Assembly (NCBI GenBank): GCA_037176725.1
Contig: JAZBRS010000023.1
Span: 24,423,001-24,487,000 of the forward strand
Source: Posidonia oceanica
Taxonomy: Eukaryota; Streptophyta; Magnoliopsida; Alismatales; Posidoniaceae
Reading direction: 5' to 3'
DNA length: 64,000 nucleotides
Shown here: in pieces, positions 22,145 through 35,356 of the stretch
Layout of the letters: each line of letters starts with the position of its first letter
How positions within the stretch are numbered: position 1 is the stretch's first letter
Program-made: the position numbers and the translations under genes
Notes under the pieces: model-generated
What the model was told of the DNA's origin: nothing
Database searches by the model: none
Seen by the model: only the letters and a program-made list of their open reading frames with translations

Positions 22145-23395
22145 CTAAGCGAAATAAGTAAACTGAGGACTAAAACGCAAAAAAAATAAGAACTTAAGGC
22201 ATAAATGCAATATTTGCACCAAAAACTTTATCAACTGAAAAATAAGTGAACAGTGGCTCGTCGGCGGCGACGGACACTGTAGCAGCAGAGCTTGCAGTGC
22301 TTGTGGCCGCCGACAGGGGAGGCTGAGGAGGTGCAGACCGGTGGAGGGCGGTGCTGGTGACCGTGCGGAGCTCTGGGCAGCATCGGAGCGGCGTTCCAGT
22401 GGCTGGAGCGCCCGGAAGACAAGCTGCCGGCGCCGGAGAAGACAGGAAGGCCGGCGTGCTGCTGGAGCATCTGGAATGTGCGGAAGCGGCTTCTGACCGG
22501 CGGAGGAGCAGCAGGAGGAGGAGAGGGAGCGGGGGAGGTCAGTTATTACCTGCGGTGGTGTCTGGAAAGTGCCCCCGATCTCGGCAGAGTTGGAGACGGC
22601 CGGCGGACGTCGTCCGGTCGCTGCGGACGTCCTCAGTGGCTCGCGACGGCTGGAGCTGCCTCGGAGCGTCCTTCCGGTGCTTCCCAGATGTTCGAGCGGG
22701 ACTTCTGTGGCTCGGGCGGGAGAAGGCAGTTGGTGGGTCGACTGAGGGCCGCCGGAGGTGAGTGGGGCGGCGTGTTGCTCTCTGGATCGAGCGGGAGCTT
22801 CGGGGAGGTAGCTGGAGGTTCGGCGAATGGTTCTGGGCGGTTGGATTGCTGCTCTGGAGTCTGTGGAGGGGATTTGGGAGTCGGTCGGATTTCTGGACTG
22901 TGGGCGGCACAGGTGTTTGTGGTGAAGTTCGGGGGCTGTGGTGGATGGTTGGGTTCGAGGTCGGGGGCTCTGGAAAGGTGGAGGTTTGGTGAGTCTCGGG
23001 GCGGACTTTGGGAGAAGGTTGTGGGCAGGAGTGGAGGGAATTGCTGAGGGGAGTTGTGTTGGGTTCGATCTGGGTTTCAGGCGGCTTCCGGCGGAATGTG
23101 GGTTGGTTCTCGATGCAGAAAGGAGGGGAAGAGTTGCAGGGGGGCTTGGCGAGGTTGGGGGACGAGTTCCGGAGGATTTTGGGGGTGCTTCAGGCTCTGG
23201 TTCGCTGTGGAAGGAAGAGCCGGAGGTCGGGTGTTTCTGGGTGAATGTCCGAGGGGGAACCGTGGTCTCTCTCGCTGGGAATCCTCTGGAACTCCCCTCC
23301 TCTCTTCTCCGGATCAATCCCCCTTTCTTCTCCCTCTCTCCCTCCTGAAAAGCACTCTGATTTCCCCTCTTCCTCCCGCTCTGAGTCCTGACCAC
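22145..23395 (-). other. C-rich open segment of 5' LTR of A (copy of 1249-2499)
   Basis: This is the same 416-codon open stretch as in the 3' LTR, differing by one residue. The translation is Pro/Ser/Arg-rich and low-complexity, with no domain. I regard it as a transcribed leader or exon-like LTR segment rather than a gene. Confidence 0.4.
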
Positions 23396-25204
23396 CCCTC
23401 CTTTAGCTTTGCAGGTCTGTGACCAATGAGCACTGCGGAGAGGCGGTGGCAGGTGCGAGGACGACGCTTCGGCGCGCGCCTGGCTGGAGCAGGAGGTGAC
23501 AGGTCGGGGCAGCGTTGCAGGAGCGCAGGCGGCGTGCTACTGTAGCATTGCAACGCGCGGGAGGAAGTGAGGAAGACGGAGGACTGTAGCAACGGGCTAC
23601 GGGCCGAATTTTGAAAAAAAGGAGAAAAAAGGTGAACGGGCTGATAAGCCCAGTAAGGAAGAAAAGGAAAATAAAAAAGAAGGAAGAAAGAAAGATGGAA
23701 AGAAAAAATAGGAGAAAATAAGATAAAAATAAATGAAAATATGGGATGACTTGGGTTGTAGGTTAGACGTTTATCTGGATTTTTTAATGACCGTTTTCAG
23801 GTTAATTAGTGTGTTTTAGGCTTGATTAGGGTTTTAGGGTTTTCTTTTGTTGTTAATTCATTTTCCACTTGACTAAGTGTTGGTTAAATTCTTTTAAATT
23901 GTTTTTAAAATTGTGTTTTCTTGTTAAGTATTTTAGGATGTTAATTAGGATTTTTAGGATTTATTTTTATATTATTTTGAGTGGGTTTTGGGCTTTTAGT
24001 TCTAGTCTTTTGTATTTTCCTTTTTTAAGTCTTTTGATCCATGCTTTTGTTTTTCATTTGTTAATTCTTCTTGATGTTTTTTTAGTTGGATTTTTCCTGA
24101 TTTGATTAAGTATTTTAGGTCTTTTAACTGTATTTTCTTTTCCTTTTTTAATTAAGTTCTTATGTTGTTTTTTTCTTATGTTTATTAGGTTAAGTTTTTT
24201 GTTCTCTTTAATTACTTGTTTTAGTATTTGATTTTTAATTCTTCTCTCTAGGGGTTTGTTTTTTAATTCTTTTAGTGGGGTTTTCATTTTTGGTAGGTTC
24301 TGATTTTATTTCAGTTTTTTAGTTGATTTTACAGTATTTTATTTTAGTTTGTTTTGCATTTTTTAGTTTGCATGCTTGATTTTCTTTTAGCTTGATTTAA
24401 TTAAGTTTGGGTTTTTACTTACTTATTTAATGTTTTTAATTGCTTTTTCTGGGGATTCTGATTTGTTTCTTTTAGGTCTTGGGGTTTTACAGATTTTTAA
24501 GGATTTTTGAGGTTTTCTTGCAAAGGAAGGAAGAAGAAAAGAAAAAGAAGAAGAAAAGAGGAAAAAAGGGAATAAAAGGGAAAGAGGTAGGTTTGAGGGA
24601 AAAGATTTTTTAAAATTCAAGGAAGATGGTAAAAATAAAATAAAAATAGGAATAAGGTAGAGAAGGGATAGGAGTACAAAGGGGGCCCGCTGCCAAGCCG
24701 GAAGGAGGGCGAGAAGGGGATGAAAAGAGAGACGATAATCAGGAGAGAGAGAGGAGAGAGAAAACGATAATCCCGGAGAGAGAAAACGATAATTCCAGTG
24801 AAAAGGGGTCTTAAAGGTCTCCGAAAGGGGTGAAATTTGGCGAGTGCGGGGTCTAGGGTTTCTAGTTCTGGTCTCGGAGTTTTGGTTTGGTTTTGAGGAA
24901 GTTTTGGAGGGGTTTTGAGGTGTAGAAAAAGGGTAGTTTTGCCTAAGTTTCCTAGGATTTTTGGGAGGGGTCTGGTTTGAGATTTTGCAGGCTTTTTGGT
25001 GGGTTTACTAAGTCATCAGGGGTGAGTGTTCCTATAGATTTTGGTTGATTTTCGGGTTCGGGAAAGGGGGGTAATCCTAGTTTGAGTTCGGGCTTGTTTT
25101 GAGGGGAAAGAAGGAGAGGAAGGTGTAGGTTTGGGTCTGGGTTCGGGTCCAGCAGCCACCGGAAGGCTCCAAACGATCCAGCCTGTCAAAATGGGGTGTC
25201 AACA

Positions 25205-26575
25205 AGAACATAGCAATTAGGCACAAATAAACAAAGGGAATTGGCAGCAGTCCGGCGAATGCGGGGGCGAGGGCCGACAGGAAACCTGGACCAGCGCAGC
25301 TTTGAGTGTCGTCGATGCGCTCTGCTGGGGAAGAGTACTGTCTCAGGGCCAAAGCGCGTTGCAGAGCGGGAGAGATTGATGGAAGAGGAAAGGAATGAAA
25401 GAGGATGCATGTATGCATGATGCAGGTGATATGCTTATGAAGATGAGTAGTATGCTTAAATGGATGAGTATGCTTGAATGGATGGATATGTTTAGGTGGA
25501 TGCTTGAGTGCCCTCAGCGTACGGAGTGCTTTGGTGCCTGCTGCAGAGGAAGGGAGTGGTCCTTGACTCACTGGGTCCTACTCAGACTCTCGGCTTATTG
25601 GTGGCGCTCCGGAACAGGTTGTTGGCATTATAGGTGGTGATGTGGTGAGGACAGGCTACTGGCCGCACTCTCAGGACCTACACCTATTCTTTCAGCTCTC
25701 TTTTTTTTGAAAGGTTTCTCCCTCATAGGTATGCAGTCTTTCTCTGCCCCTAGTTAGGAGAAGGCATGTGTTTGCTCTTGGGAGGATGTGGTAGACCCCT
25801 TTTCTAGGCTTGACATGCTGGGGATCTTTAGTAAAGTATGGAGGATAACGGTGCCTGTGTTTTTTTTGGGCTACCTTTGCCTTTTTCTTCTTCTTTCTTT
25901 TTTTTTTTGTGTTTTGCTTGCTTTTCTCCCTTTTTTTTTGTCTTTGTTTTTGTTCGATCTCTTTTTTTTTTTTGCTTGATCTTTTTCCTCTTTTTTTTCA
26001 GGCTTTTGCTATCCCCATTCTGGTGGCAAAAGAAGGGTGCTTGAAATGTAATGGATTCAGGTTTTGGGTCTGCTGTGTGATGGGTAGAAGGAGTAGGGTT
26101 AGACTGCACACCCCTATCTCTAGGGCCGGCTTCTGTCTTCGTCTTCTGTTCCTTGGAGGTGCCCAAACCTAGATGTCTATTCTCACTTTTTCTTTTCAAG
26201 CTCACATCCTAACATTTTTTCTCCCTCAGAGGTGTATGTCCTTGTGAGATTGGGCAGTTCGCCTGTCCTTATTGGTGGTGGCTCCCTCACTTGCCAAGAC
26301 ATCTAAGTAGTGCCAGGTGAGGCAGGGTGACTCTTTCCAGAGCAGGCAAGCACTTCCGGTTGTCATCACCGGGCAAAAGATGAGATGTTTGAGATGACGA
26401 TGATGATGATTTGAAAAGAAAGAGTGCAAGAGCTGAGAGGATGATGATGATGACTTGAGAAGAAAGGATGTAAGAGCTGAGAGGATGATGATGATGATTT
26501 GAAAAGAAATGAAGTAAGGAGGCGAGAATGCAAGTATAGGTGGGAGAAGGACATCTGCAACGGGGCCGCTTTCGG
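25205..26575 (-). other. Proximal 3' region of element B, truncated by insertion of A
   Basis: Homologous to about 8250-9462 of element A. It includes the GCTTTGGTGCCTGCTG block near 25530, a pyrimidine run on the plus strand at about 25855-26010 (purine in the transcript), and the AAGACATCTAAGTAGT block near 26300. A GATGATGATGA-type simple repeat lies at about 26395-26510. No gene is present; the DUF7745-like ORF would have been further 3', beyond the insertion point. Confidence 0.75.
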
Positions 26576-29500
26576 CTACTGATAGTACTTCTTCAGATAG
26601 CAGAGGTTGACGGGCTCAGACTGCTCGACCTGGTCCATGTCCTCAAGAGTTACAGCGCCTCCCGAAAAGATCTGCTTGACCACAAAGGGGCCACGCCAAT
26701 TGGGTCGGAATTTCCCTCGACCATCAGGCAAATGAATGGCGCGCAAGACAAGGTCCCCTGCCTGGAAACTTCTGGGCTGGACCTTCTTCAAGAATCCTCT
26801 GGCCATTCGCTTCTGATAGCAGTGAGCGTTGTGCATGGCTTGCAATCTGCGCTCATCAATCAAGTTCAGTTGGACGCAGCGGTCTTCGACCCATTCTGCC
26901 TCTTCCAACTCAGCTTCCCGCAGGATCCGCAGAGAGGGGATTTCCACTTCAACAGGTAACACCGCTTCCATGCCGTACACCAGAGAGTACGGGGTGGCTC
27001 CTGTAGAGGTCCGGATTGATGTCCTGTACGCCCAGAGCGCGTACGGGAGCTTGTCGTGCCAATCCTTGTGGATTTCTGCCATTTTCTTCAGGATCTTAAC
27101 AATGTTCTTGTTTGCAGATTCCACTGCTCCGTTCTTCTGAGGCCGATAGGGCGAGGATCGATGGTGCTTGATCTTGAGACTTTGCAGGTATTCTTCGATC
27201 CTTTTGGCAATAAAGTTTGAGCCGTTATCAGAGATGACAGAGTGCGGGACCCCATATCGGGCAACAATATTGTTTTTGATAAATTTTTCTGTTGCCGCAG
27301 CGGTGACTGTTCTGTAAGAGGCTGCTTCCACCCACTTGGTAAAGTAATCGATCGCTACCAGAATATAACGATGACCATTTGAAGCAGGAGGGTGGATGGC
27401 GCCAATGACATCGATCCCCCAGGTGGAGAAAGGCCATGGCGAAGACATATTGTGCAGCTGATGTGGAGGGGCTTTGATAAAGTTTCCATGGATTTGACAG
27501 TTGTGACATCTACGCACGAACCGGCAGCAGTCGGCTTCCATGGTCTGCCAGAAATAACCTTGCAGCATGATCTTCTTGGCTAGGAGGACGCCGTTCATGT
27601 GCGGGCCACAGGTCCCCGCATGCACTTGAAGCATCAGCGCGTCAGCCTCCGATTTGTTTAGACAGCGCAGTAGCATCTGATTGTATGACCTTCTGTACAG
27701 CTGTCCGGCCCCTAGCACATACTTTGACGCCAGACGCGCCAAAGTTCTCTTGTCTGTTGCCGTGGTATCAGGGGGAAAGCTACCAAATTGCAGGAAGGAC
27801 TTTATGTCTTGATACCAGGGCTGCCCCTCTGCGGGATCCGCTTCCTCTATGCTCATGCAATATGCAGGTTGTTCAATGCGAGTGACTGATACATCCACAG
27901 TGCTGTCTTCTGAAATGGTGAGCCAGGATGCCAGAGTTGCTAGTGCGTCTGCATACGCGTTCTTTGCTCTGTTCAGGTACGTGAAGCGGATGCTCTTGAA
28001 TTTTTCCATCAGCCTCAGTAGGTGTTCGTGATACGGCACAAGCTTGGGATCTTTTGTCTTCCAATCGCCGTTCACTTGAGAAATCACCAGCATGGCATCG
28101 CCGTGCACATGCAGCTTCTGTGCCTCATGCTCGAGGGCGACTTTCAACCCCAGGATGCACGCTTCGTATTCTGCTTCGTTGTTTGTGCAGGTGAAAGTCA
28201 GCTTTCTTGCAAAAGGAGTCATGTGTCCTTGGGGCGTGGTCAGCACTGCGCCTACGCCTCGGCCCTTCTTGTTGACTGCACCATCAAAGTAGAGCTGCCA
28301 TTCCTCTGCTTCTTCGGGATCTTTCTGCTCAGAGTCCTCCATTGCAAAGAGAATGTCTTCATCAGGGAACTGCGTTTGGAGGGGCTGGTATTCAGGCAGA
28401 GGGAGGTCAGCAAGATGGTCTGCCATTGCTTGACCCTTCATGGATTTCTGTGTGACAAAGGTGATGTCGTACTGAGACAATAACACCTGCCACTTAGCAC
28501 ATCTACCCACCATGGCCGGCTTCTGAAAGAGGAATTTGATGGGATCATGCCGGCATAAGAGCTGCACTGGGTAGGCCATCAAGTAGTGCCTCAGCTTCTG
28601 TGCAGCCCAGACAAGTGACAAGCAGGTCTTCTCTAGTGTTGTGTACCTGGCTTCACATTCATTAAACTTCTTGCTCAGGTAGTAGATGGCGCGCTCCTTC
28701 CTACCAGATTCGTCATGCTGGCCCAAGACGGCGCCCATTGAATGCTGCGTGGTAGAAAGGTAGAGAAGCAAAGGTCTCCCCGGCGTAGGCGGTACCAGGA
28801 CAGGAGGCTTGATCAGCAGCTGCTTGATCTTGGCAAATGCAGCCTGACACTCCTCGTTCCAGTGAATCTGCGCATTCTTCCTCAAGAGCTTGAATATGGG
28901 TTCACAGATGGGCGTAAGCTGTGCAATGAAGCGACTGATATATTGTAAACGCCCAAGCAGACTTCTGACTTCTTTTTCAGTCCTAGGGGGTGGCATGTCC
29001 ACGATGGCTTGTGCTTTCAACGGGTCCACCTCAATCCCCCTTTGGCTAATAATGTAGCCGAGCAATTTGCCAGAAGATACCCCGAATACGCACTTCTTGG
29101 GATTCAGGCGCAGCTTGTACTTCCGTAGACGGTCAAAGAGCTTTCTGAGACAGGGAAGATGATCCTCGGGCTCTTTGGTTTTGGCAATCATATCGTCTAC
29201 GTAGACCTCTACTTCTTGGTGCATGAGGTCGTGGAATAGCGCAGTCATGGCCCTCTGATAGGTTGCACCAGCATTCTTCAGGCCGAACGGCATGACTTGG
29301 TAGCAGAAGACTCCCCAAGGGGTAATGAATGAAGTCTTTTCCATGTCTTCTTCTGCCATTTTGATCTGATTGTATCCAGAAAAGCCGTCCATGAAGGAGA
29401 GCATTTTGTGGCCCGCTGTATTGTCGACTAGGACGTCAATGTGGGGCAATGGAAAGTCGTCCTTGGGACTCGCCTTGTTCAGGTCCCTATAGTCGATACA

Positions 29501-32500
29501 GATCCGGATTCGGCCATCTTTCTTGGGCACAGGTACAATGTTTGCCAGCCATTCAGGGTAAAGGACGACCTTCAGAAAGTTGACTCCAAGCTGCTTCATT
29601 ATCTCTTCTTTGATCATGAGCAGCCACTGTGGTCGCCATCTTCTTAGTTTCTGCTTTACTGGCTTGGTATCTGGATTTAATGGCAGATTGTGCACCACTA
29701 TCTCCATGTCAAGGCCGACCATATCTTCATAACTCCAGGCGAAGACATCCGTATATTCTTTCAGGAATGTGATGAATTCAGCTCGAGCCTGGGCGGACAG
29801 CTGGGCACTGATGCAAACTTCTCTGACTTCCTCAGCTGTGCCAATGTTAACAACCTCCGTTTCTTCTTCAACATGGAGGTTGGGGCCTTCTGGGTCGTCG
29901 TCATAGGGCCGGAACTCGGGCAAAGGTTCGTCAGTCTCATCCATGCCCGTATCATCCTCTTCTTCATAAGGAACAAGTTCTGAGAGGATCTCTTTCTCAA
30001 AAGAGGGACTTGTGATGTCGAAAGAGTGCATGTGTTCCGCTGCTTGGCCCTGGTGACGCCTCAGGATGGTCACGCTTACTCGAGTATTCTTGTAGCCTCG
30101 GTGCACGACCTCCGTCCCAGCAACTCCTTCTGCTGCTTGCTCTGACCTGACTGACTCTGCTGAGTGCTCTGCTGATTCTGCTGAGGGCTCAACTGACTCT
30201 GCTGTTGATACTGCTGACTGCTCTGCTGACTGTGCTGCTGAGGCTGCTGAGGCATTCTGCTCTGCTGCTGCTGCATCTACTGCTGATGCTCCCCCCTCTG
30301 GGTCTTCTAGTGTGCTCGTGGAGGATATGCCGGACTGGCGGCTGATCTGGTCACTACCGCTCGATGTCTTGCTCAAGTGAGGCATGGGTTGCACAAACCA
30401 CCTAGACCCGCCTTCTGGTTGAAGAGTGATGAGCTCATCTGGTCTAGGGGAGTCCGGCGCTGCTGAGTCTTCTAGAACCATGATAGAAGCATGGTCCTCT
30501 TGCAGAGGAGGATCCGTAACTACGGCTTTTCCTTTCCTTTCTGCAGCTTGATGGACTGCCAGGTCTTCTGCTATTAACTGGAGTTGTTCTTGATAAAGCA
30601 ACTCTAAGTCGGACATCCAAGAATCGACCTGGGCTTCTATCGCCACTCCTTCTTCTTCGTCTGAGGGGGAGTCGACGTAGTAGGCGCCGAGGGCCTGCGG
30701 CACTGGCCCGGCTACAGGATGGATCGCCGCCCTTGGAATCTGCATGATCTGGTTTACGGGCGCGTCCGCTGATGACAGTTCAGGTATAGAAGGCCCAAAT
30801 GAACAAGTCAGCGGTGCTACTGATGAATAAGCTTCCAGGGTCACTGCTGGAGAGTAAGCAGGGGTGCTCTTCATAGGGCTCAAGGGCCCGGAGAGTGTAG
30901 TGCTCAGTTGGCCTTTTGTATCGGGCCGTAACTGAGAGAGCGCAGCCTCTGACGCCATAGGGTCTTGCCATGAGAGCTGCTGCAGGTCGTCAGGAGAATG
31001 CGGAGCGGACTGCGCCAGCTGCATTCCTGAAGATGATGCTGAGGGAGCGGGCTGGGCCACGCTGCTGACTGAGTTGATGGACTGCCCCTCCAGAGATGGG
31101 GGCAGTGGCACTGATGTGTCTGTGACCGCTGGTAGCATACTTGGTTCTGCCAGAAGGAGTGTCTCTGACTCCTGCACTGCTGCTGTCTGATCTTGAGAAG
31201 CTGATGTGGCTGCTGAAAGATGAGAACTTGAATCTGCCACAGGGCCTGCTGAGCTGCCTGCTGTTTCTGCCAGAGGGAGAGCTAAATAAACTGACTGTGG
31301 GGCCTCTGCTCTGACCACTGTTTCTGCTGAGTTGATTGGGACTGCCTCTGTTGCATCAGACTGCTCCTCATCCGAGTAGTAGTCCTCAATACACACCCAA
31401 TCCTCTACCGGCGCTGTGGCTTGGTAGTCGGTTGTTCCCAGAATTCCTGCACTGGTAAAGTTAGTGAGGTCTCTGGGGATGGCTGGTGCACGATCTCTGA
31501 GCTGGAAGCAGTGATCTTCGTTGAGTTTTGGTTCGTAGCCGAGACCTTCAGACTTCCTTCGCTCCACTGCTACGATCGGCTCCGCGATCTCTTGGCCGTG
31601 ACGCCCGAGCGGCGTACCCTTTATGTAACCCCACCTGTGACATACATTCTCGACCATTCGAAAGGGGTTGCTGTGAACGGTCAAGGAGTTGACACGTTCA
31701 AGATCAGGAACGAAGTTAACTGGCTCGCACCGGTTAACGCGATAGAGGGCTTCAGAAGTCTCGGGGTCAAACGGGATAGATTGCGAAGACACGGGAGAGA
31801 CTGCTTCAATCCGCTCCTTCTCAAAGTTCTCCGCCATGACGACAATGACATCATCGCCATGACGGTACTTTATCATTCGATGGAGGGTCGAAGGAAGGAC
31901 CTGATGCTTGTGGAGCCAAGGGCGCCCAAGCAGAAGGTTGAAGTTAGGCTTCAAGTCGACGACGTAGAATTCTACGTCGAAGACGACCGGACCGATAGCC
32001 AGAGGGATAATCAGAATCCCTAGAGCGTCATGGTGAGTGTTGTCAAAAGCAGTCATTCCCTTCACGGCTGGCGTGATATCCTCGGCTTTGAATCCGAGCT
32101 TCGTTGCTGTACGCAAGGGGCAAACGTTAAGGCCTGACCCGTTATCAACCAGCGTTAGGGGAATGCGAAAGTTTTTGAACTGCACCGTGACGAACAGGGG
32201 CTGGTTGTGATTAATCCCTGCCGGAGGCAGCTCATCACTCGTGAAAGAGATGACCTGGGGCTCCGCGATTAACCCAACCATGCTCTCCAAGGCAGAAGGC
32301 TCAATGGACTGGGACACACGAGCAGCCTGGAACACGCGAAGAAAAGCCTCGCGGTGCTCGGCAGAAGTGTGGATCAAATCCTAGATGGAGATGTCGACTT
32401 TAACCTTCTTAAGCTGGGAGGTTAGGTCTGCTTTGGGTTGGCTTCTCCTAGCAGCTGGAGGGGTGATTCTAGCAGGTTCTTCGGGGGTGGTGACAGGAAG

Positions 32501-35356
32501 CTGGGTTACTACAAGTTGGCTAGGGATTTGGCTAACTACAGGCTGATCCGGGGTTGGATCTGCTAAGGGCTGGCTTGAGGGTGGGGACATAACAGGTCTG
32601 GGATGAGTTGGCCTAGTTGCCGGTGCTGGGGGCCTATAAACCCTCCCCGATCGCGTTACTTCCGCGCACATTTCTGTGGCGTAGCTGTAAGGGACGCGAT
32701 GGGTGTCCAGGGTCAAATCAATGACGACTGGAGCATGTGCTGCGAGCACAAGAGGGGTTACAGGGGGACCTACAGGATGTTGAGGTCTATCTAGGGGATA
32801 CGGTTGTTGGGGTGGGAAGGCTGGGGCAGGTTGAGGTCTGCCTAGAAGGTGTAGCTGAGGCCGCCCTAAAAGGTGGATGGGAGAGCTAGGCTGGGCTCTA
32901 GCTAAGAGGTGTACAGGGGATTGAGCCTGAGGGAGCACGGTGGGGGGCGCGAGAGGGCGCTCCGGCCTGGCACGCGGTCGGATCAAATGGATTCCCGACT
33001 CGGAGCCGGCAACTGCCGCGAGATAGAGACTGACCGGGAAAGGCTCAGAGATGTCAGAGATAAGATCAGAAGGGTCTACTACAGAAGTAGCAGGCCCAGA
33101 AGGAAAGACAGAGTGGACGCCTGAGGTTCCCGCTCCTCCCGGATAAGAGTTCTCCGGTAAAGGTTGGCGGACGATGCCAGAATGCGGGGGAATAGCTGGA
33201 GATGCAGATGCATGAGTGCGTGCTTGAGTGGAAGCCTCGTGCGTGTCGATCACAATCGTTCCCGATTCGATCAAGTCCTGAATTGCGTTCTGCAGGGAAA
33301 AGCAATTGTCCGTCGAATGCCCGACGCTTCGATGGAAATTGCAGAAGAGGTCCGGCCTAAACCAATGCGGCAGAGGGCTTGGCGGCGGACGAACCTCCGG
33401 GAACTTCAGGAGCGATGCCACCTTCGGCAAGATGTCCGTGAGTGGTTCCACCAGTGGGGTGAAATTCCTCCTCTCAGCGGGTGGTCTTCTTTGCCTTGGG
33501 TGTGAGCCTTGCTGGACCGGTGCGGCAGGATAGACCAGTCTAGCGGTGGTAGTGATGTGCGGTGTGTGCGGGTTCCTAGGTGCAGGAGCGTACACCATCT
33601 GAGCTGGGGCAGGCCGAGACGGCAAGCGAACAGGTACAGCAGGAGAATCGACGAATGCAACAGCGGGTTTCGGCGAATCCTTCCTCTTCGGGCGGTTGTT
33701 GTTGCTGCCGCTGTTGTTGTTGTTGAAGGTGCTGCTGTTGACACTGTTGCTGCTGATCGCTGCCTGCTTAGCGAACGCAGAGAGAGCCGGGAAGTTGCCA
33801 CTTCGCAAAGAACTCTCTACGCGCGCTCTAGCTCTGATGAGTGCCGCAAAAGTAGTGACTGGTTGAATGCTAAGCAGAGCTCCGAGAGACGGCTGCGCCC
33901 CTTTAATAACGATCTCGATAGACTCCTCGTCAGAGGGTCTATCTCGAACCTGAGAGGCAAGGGCGCGCCAGCGGCCGACGTACTCCCCGAACGGCTCGCC
34001 AAAGTTCTGCTTGATGGCGATCAAGTCCGCCCTCTTTGGGACAAGATCGAGGTTGAAGGAGTATTGCTCCAGGAACGCCTGACTGAGGTCGTTCCAAGTC
34101 TTGATGGCTGACATATCGAGTGATGTGAACCACTTGAGTGCCGGCCCGGTCAAACTCTTCTGGAACAAGCGGATCAGCAACCTCTCGTCAGCCTGAAGCT
34201 GAGCGAGATCACCGCAATACGCCTTCAGGTGTGCTACGGGGCAGCCCCTACCATTATACTTCTCGAAGTCCGGGATTTTGAACTTCGGAGGGAGTACCGC
34301 CTCTGGAAAGCAACAGAGGTCTCGGAATTGGTAGGTCTGGTGCTCGGTACCCTGCACTAGTCGTAGTGCCTTCTCCAAGACGTCCATCCGGTTATTGATG
34401 GGGTCTGGGATTGCTACTGTAGGAGAGGGATCAGCAGGGGTAGTGAGCACATACGCCGAATGGGTCGCACCTAAGTGCTCCTCCGGATCTACCATAGCGT
34501 CGCCTAGTGGAGCAACGGGATGGCCGGCGTATCCGTGCTGGGGGATAGTGTATGCAGGAGTGTATGCAGGATGCTGGACTTGGTGGAGAGGAGAAGAATA
34601 AATGCCATGCTGTGCTGGGATAGGGGGAGGATGACGGAGCACCAGTTGCTGTACAGGCGGAGTGCCAGACAGCGAGCCAGTGAGGTACTGGGCTCCAGCC
34701 GATCCAATGGATTGACCACCAGGAGGAAGTGGAGCATGCTGTGCCAAGTGTTGTGCAGGAGGAGGCGGTAAACGAGCCCCCATCGCTGGAACCGTGAGCA
34801 GTTGCGACGATGGTCGAGGCGGAGGTGCAGAGGTTGATGCAAGAAATGCAGGAACTGGCCTCGGAGGAACCTCAGGGACGACAGAGACAGAAGAAGGACG
34901 AACTGATAGAGCCATGCCCTGCAGTCTCTGGGCGAGCTCCATCAGATGCTGGTACTGCGCCTCAGGCGTCTCGGCAGCGGGAACGCTGAAGTGCAGTGCC
35001 AGCGGGGATTGAGAAACAAGTGGCACGGACACAGACTGTCCGGGAGGGAAAGATTCTACAGAAAAGGTCGCAGCAGCGGTGGAAGGGATGTCGAAAGCGA
35101 CGTATCCCTGGGACGGAGGGGGCAGTGGCGTCTCCGGAACGCGAGTAACGGCCGTCAAGATAGATTCGGCGACCGGATCCGGAGGAAGGGAGGCTTGCCA
35201 CTGTCCCGGGGTGTACTGAGAACCTAGAGACGTCAGAGGAGGAAACCCTGGCATCGGAGGGGGAACAAGAGGGACAGAAAGAGCAACCGGAGGGGCCGGA
35301 ACGGAAACACCCTCCGTGACAGGAGTAAAAGAGGACTCACTAACGTACTAGGCCAT
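26576..35356 (-). pseudogene. gag-pol: Gag-pol polyprotein of element B (2,927-codon frame, two stops)
   Basis: The frame from the ATG at 35356 to 26576 is free of frameshifts but has TAG at codon 3 (35350-35348, Gln in A) and TAG at codon 992 (32383-32381, Trp in A). Domain order equals element A: gag, knuckle (FCNFHRSVGHSTDNC), protease with Asp-Asn-Gly, G-patch-like segment (WGYIKGTPLGRHGQ), acidic linker, RT with YVDD, degenerate RNase H, second RNase H (LYFDGAV), and integrase with HHCC and the canonical Ser-Asp-Asn-Gly around the second Asp. The C-terminal GPF-type module is kept and there is no chromodomain. Both stops can be explained by single C-to-T or G-to-A changes, as expected from decay of methylated cytosines. 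The remaining frame is so well preserved that inactivation looks recent. Confidence 0.93.

Larger units (their letters stand above)
1..25204 (-). mobile_element. Element A: giant Tat/Ogre-like Ty3/gypsy LTR retrotransposon, 3' LTR cut by window edge
   Basis: On the minus strand the order is 5' LTR (25204 to 19433), tRNA-Arg PBS, leader, gag-pol, extra ORF, minisatellites, PPT and 3' LTR (4308 leftward). Bases 1-4308 match 20897-25204 at a constant offset of 20,896 with about 14 substitutions by eye and no net indel. This is a pair of LTRs about 99.7% identical over the visible part, so the insertion is young. If the 3' LTR equals the 5' LTR (5,772 bp), the element is about 26.7 kb, at the top of the plant LTR-retrotransposon size range. 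It lies inside element B: sequence from 25205 rightward is B's 3' region, related to A's own 8.2-9.4 kb. The base pairs after the 5' LTR (AGAAC, 25205-25209) should be the target duplication; its partner lies outside the window. Confidence 0.93.
19433..25204 (-). repeat. 5' LTR of element A (5,772 bp)
   Basis: Bounded by TG..CA on the minus strand: TGTTGACACCCC at 25204 and GATTACTACA ending at 19433, followed by the PBS. In sense order: AT-rich head, C-rich open segment (23395-22145), A/T-rich ATGCAA zone, a conserved CCAG|GTATAT donor-like site (GT at 21150-21149), the 30-bp array (21110-20161), and a tail with the conserved block around 19740-19870. That tail contains GGTGTTAGGCACCCCCGA and is shared by the LTRs of B, C, D, E and F. 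The LTR is about 99.7% identical to the visible 3' LTR. Confidence 0.95.

Noticed and set aside
22478..23047. Plus-strand Gly/Arg-rich frames over the C-rich LTR segments (also 1455-2526)
   Set aside because: Antisense shadows of GC-rich LTR sequence, repeated in both LTRs of A, with no domain or consistent start.
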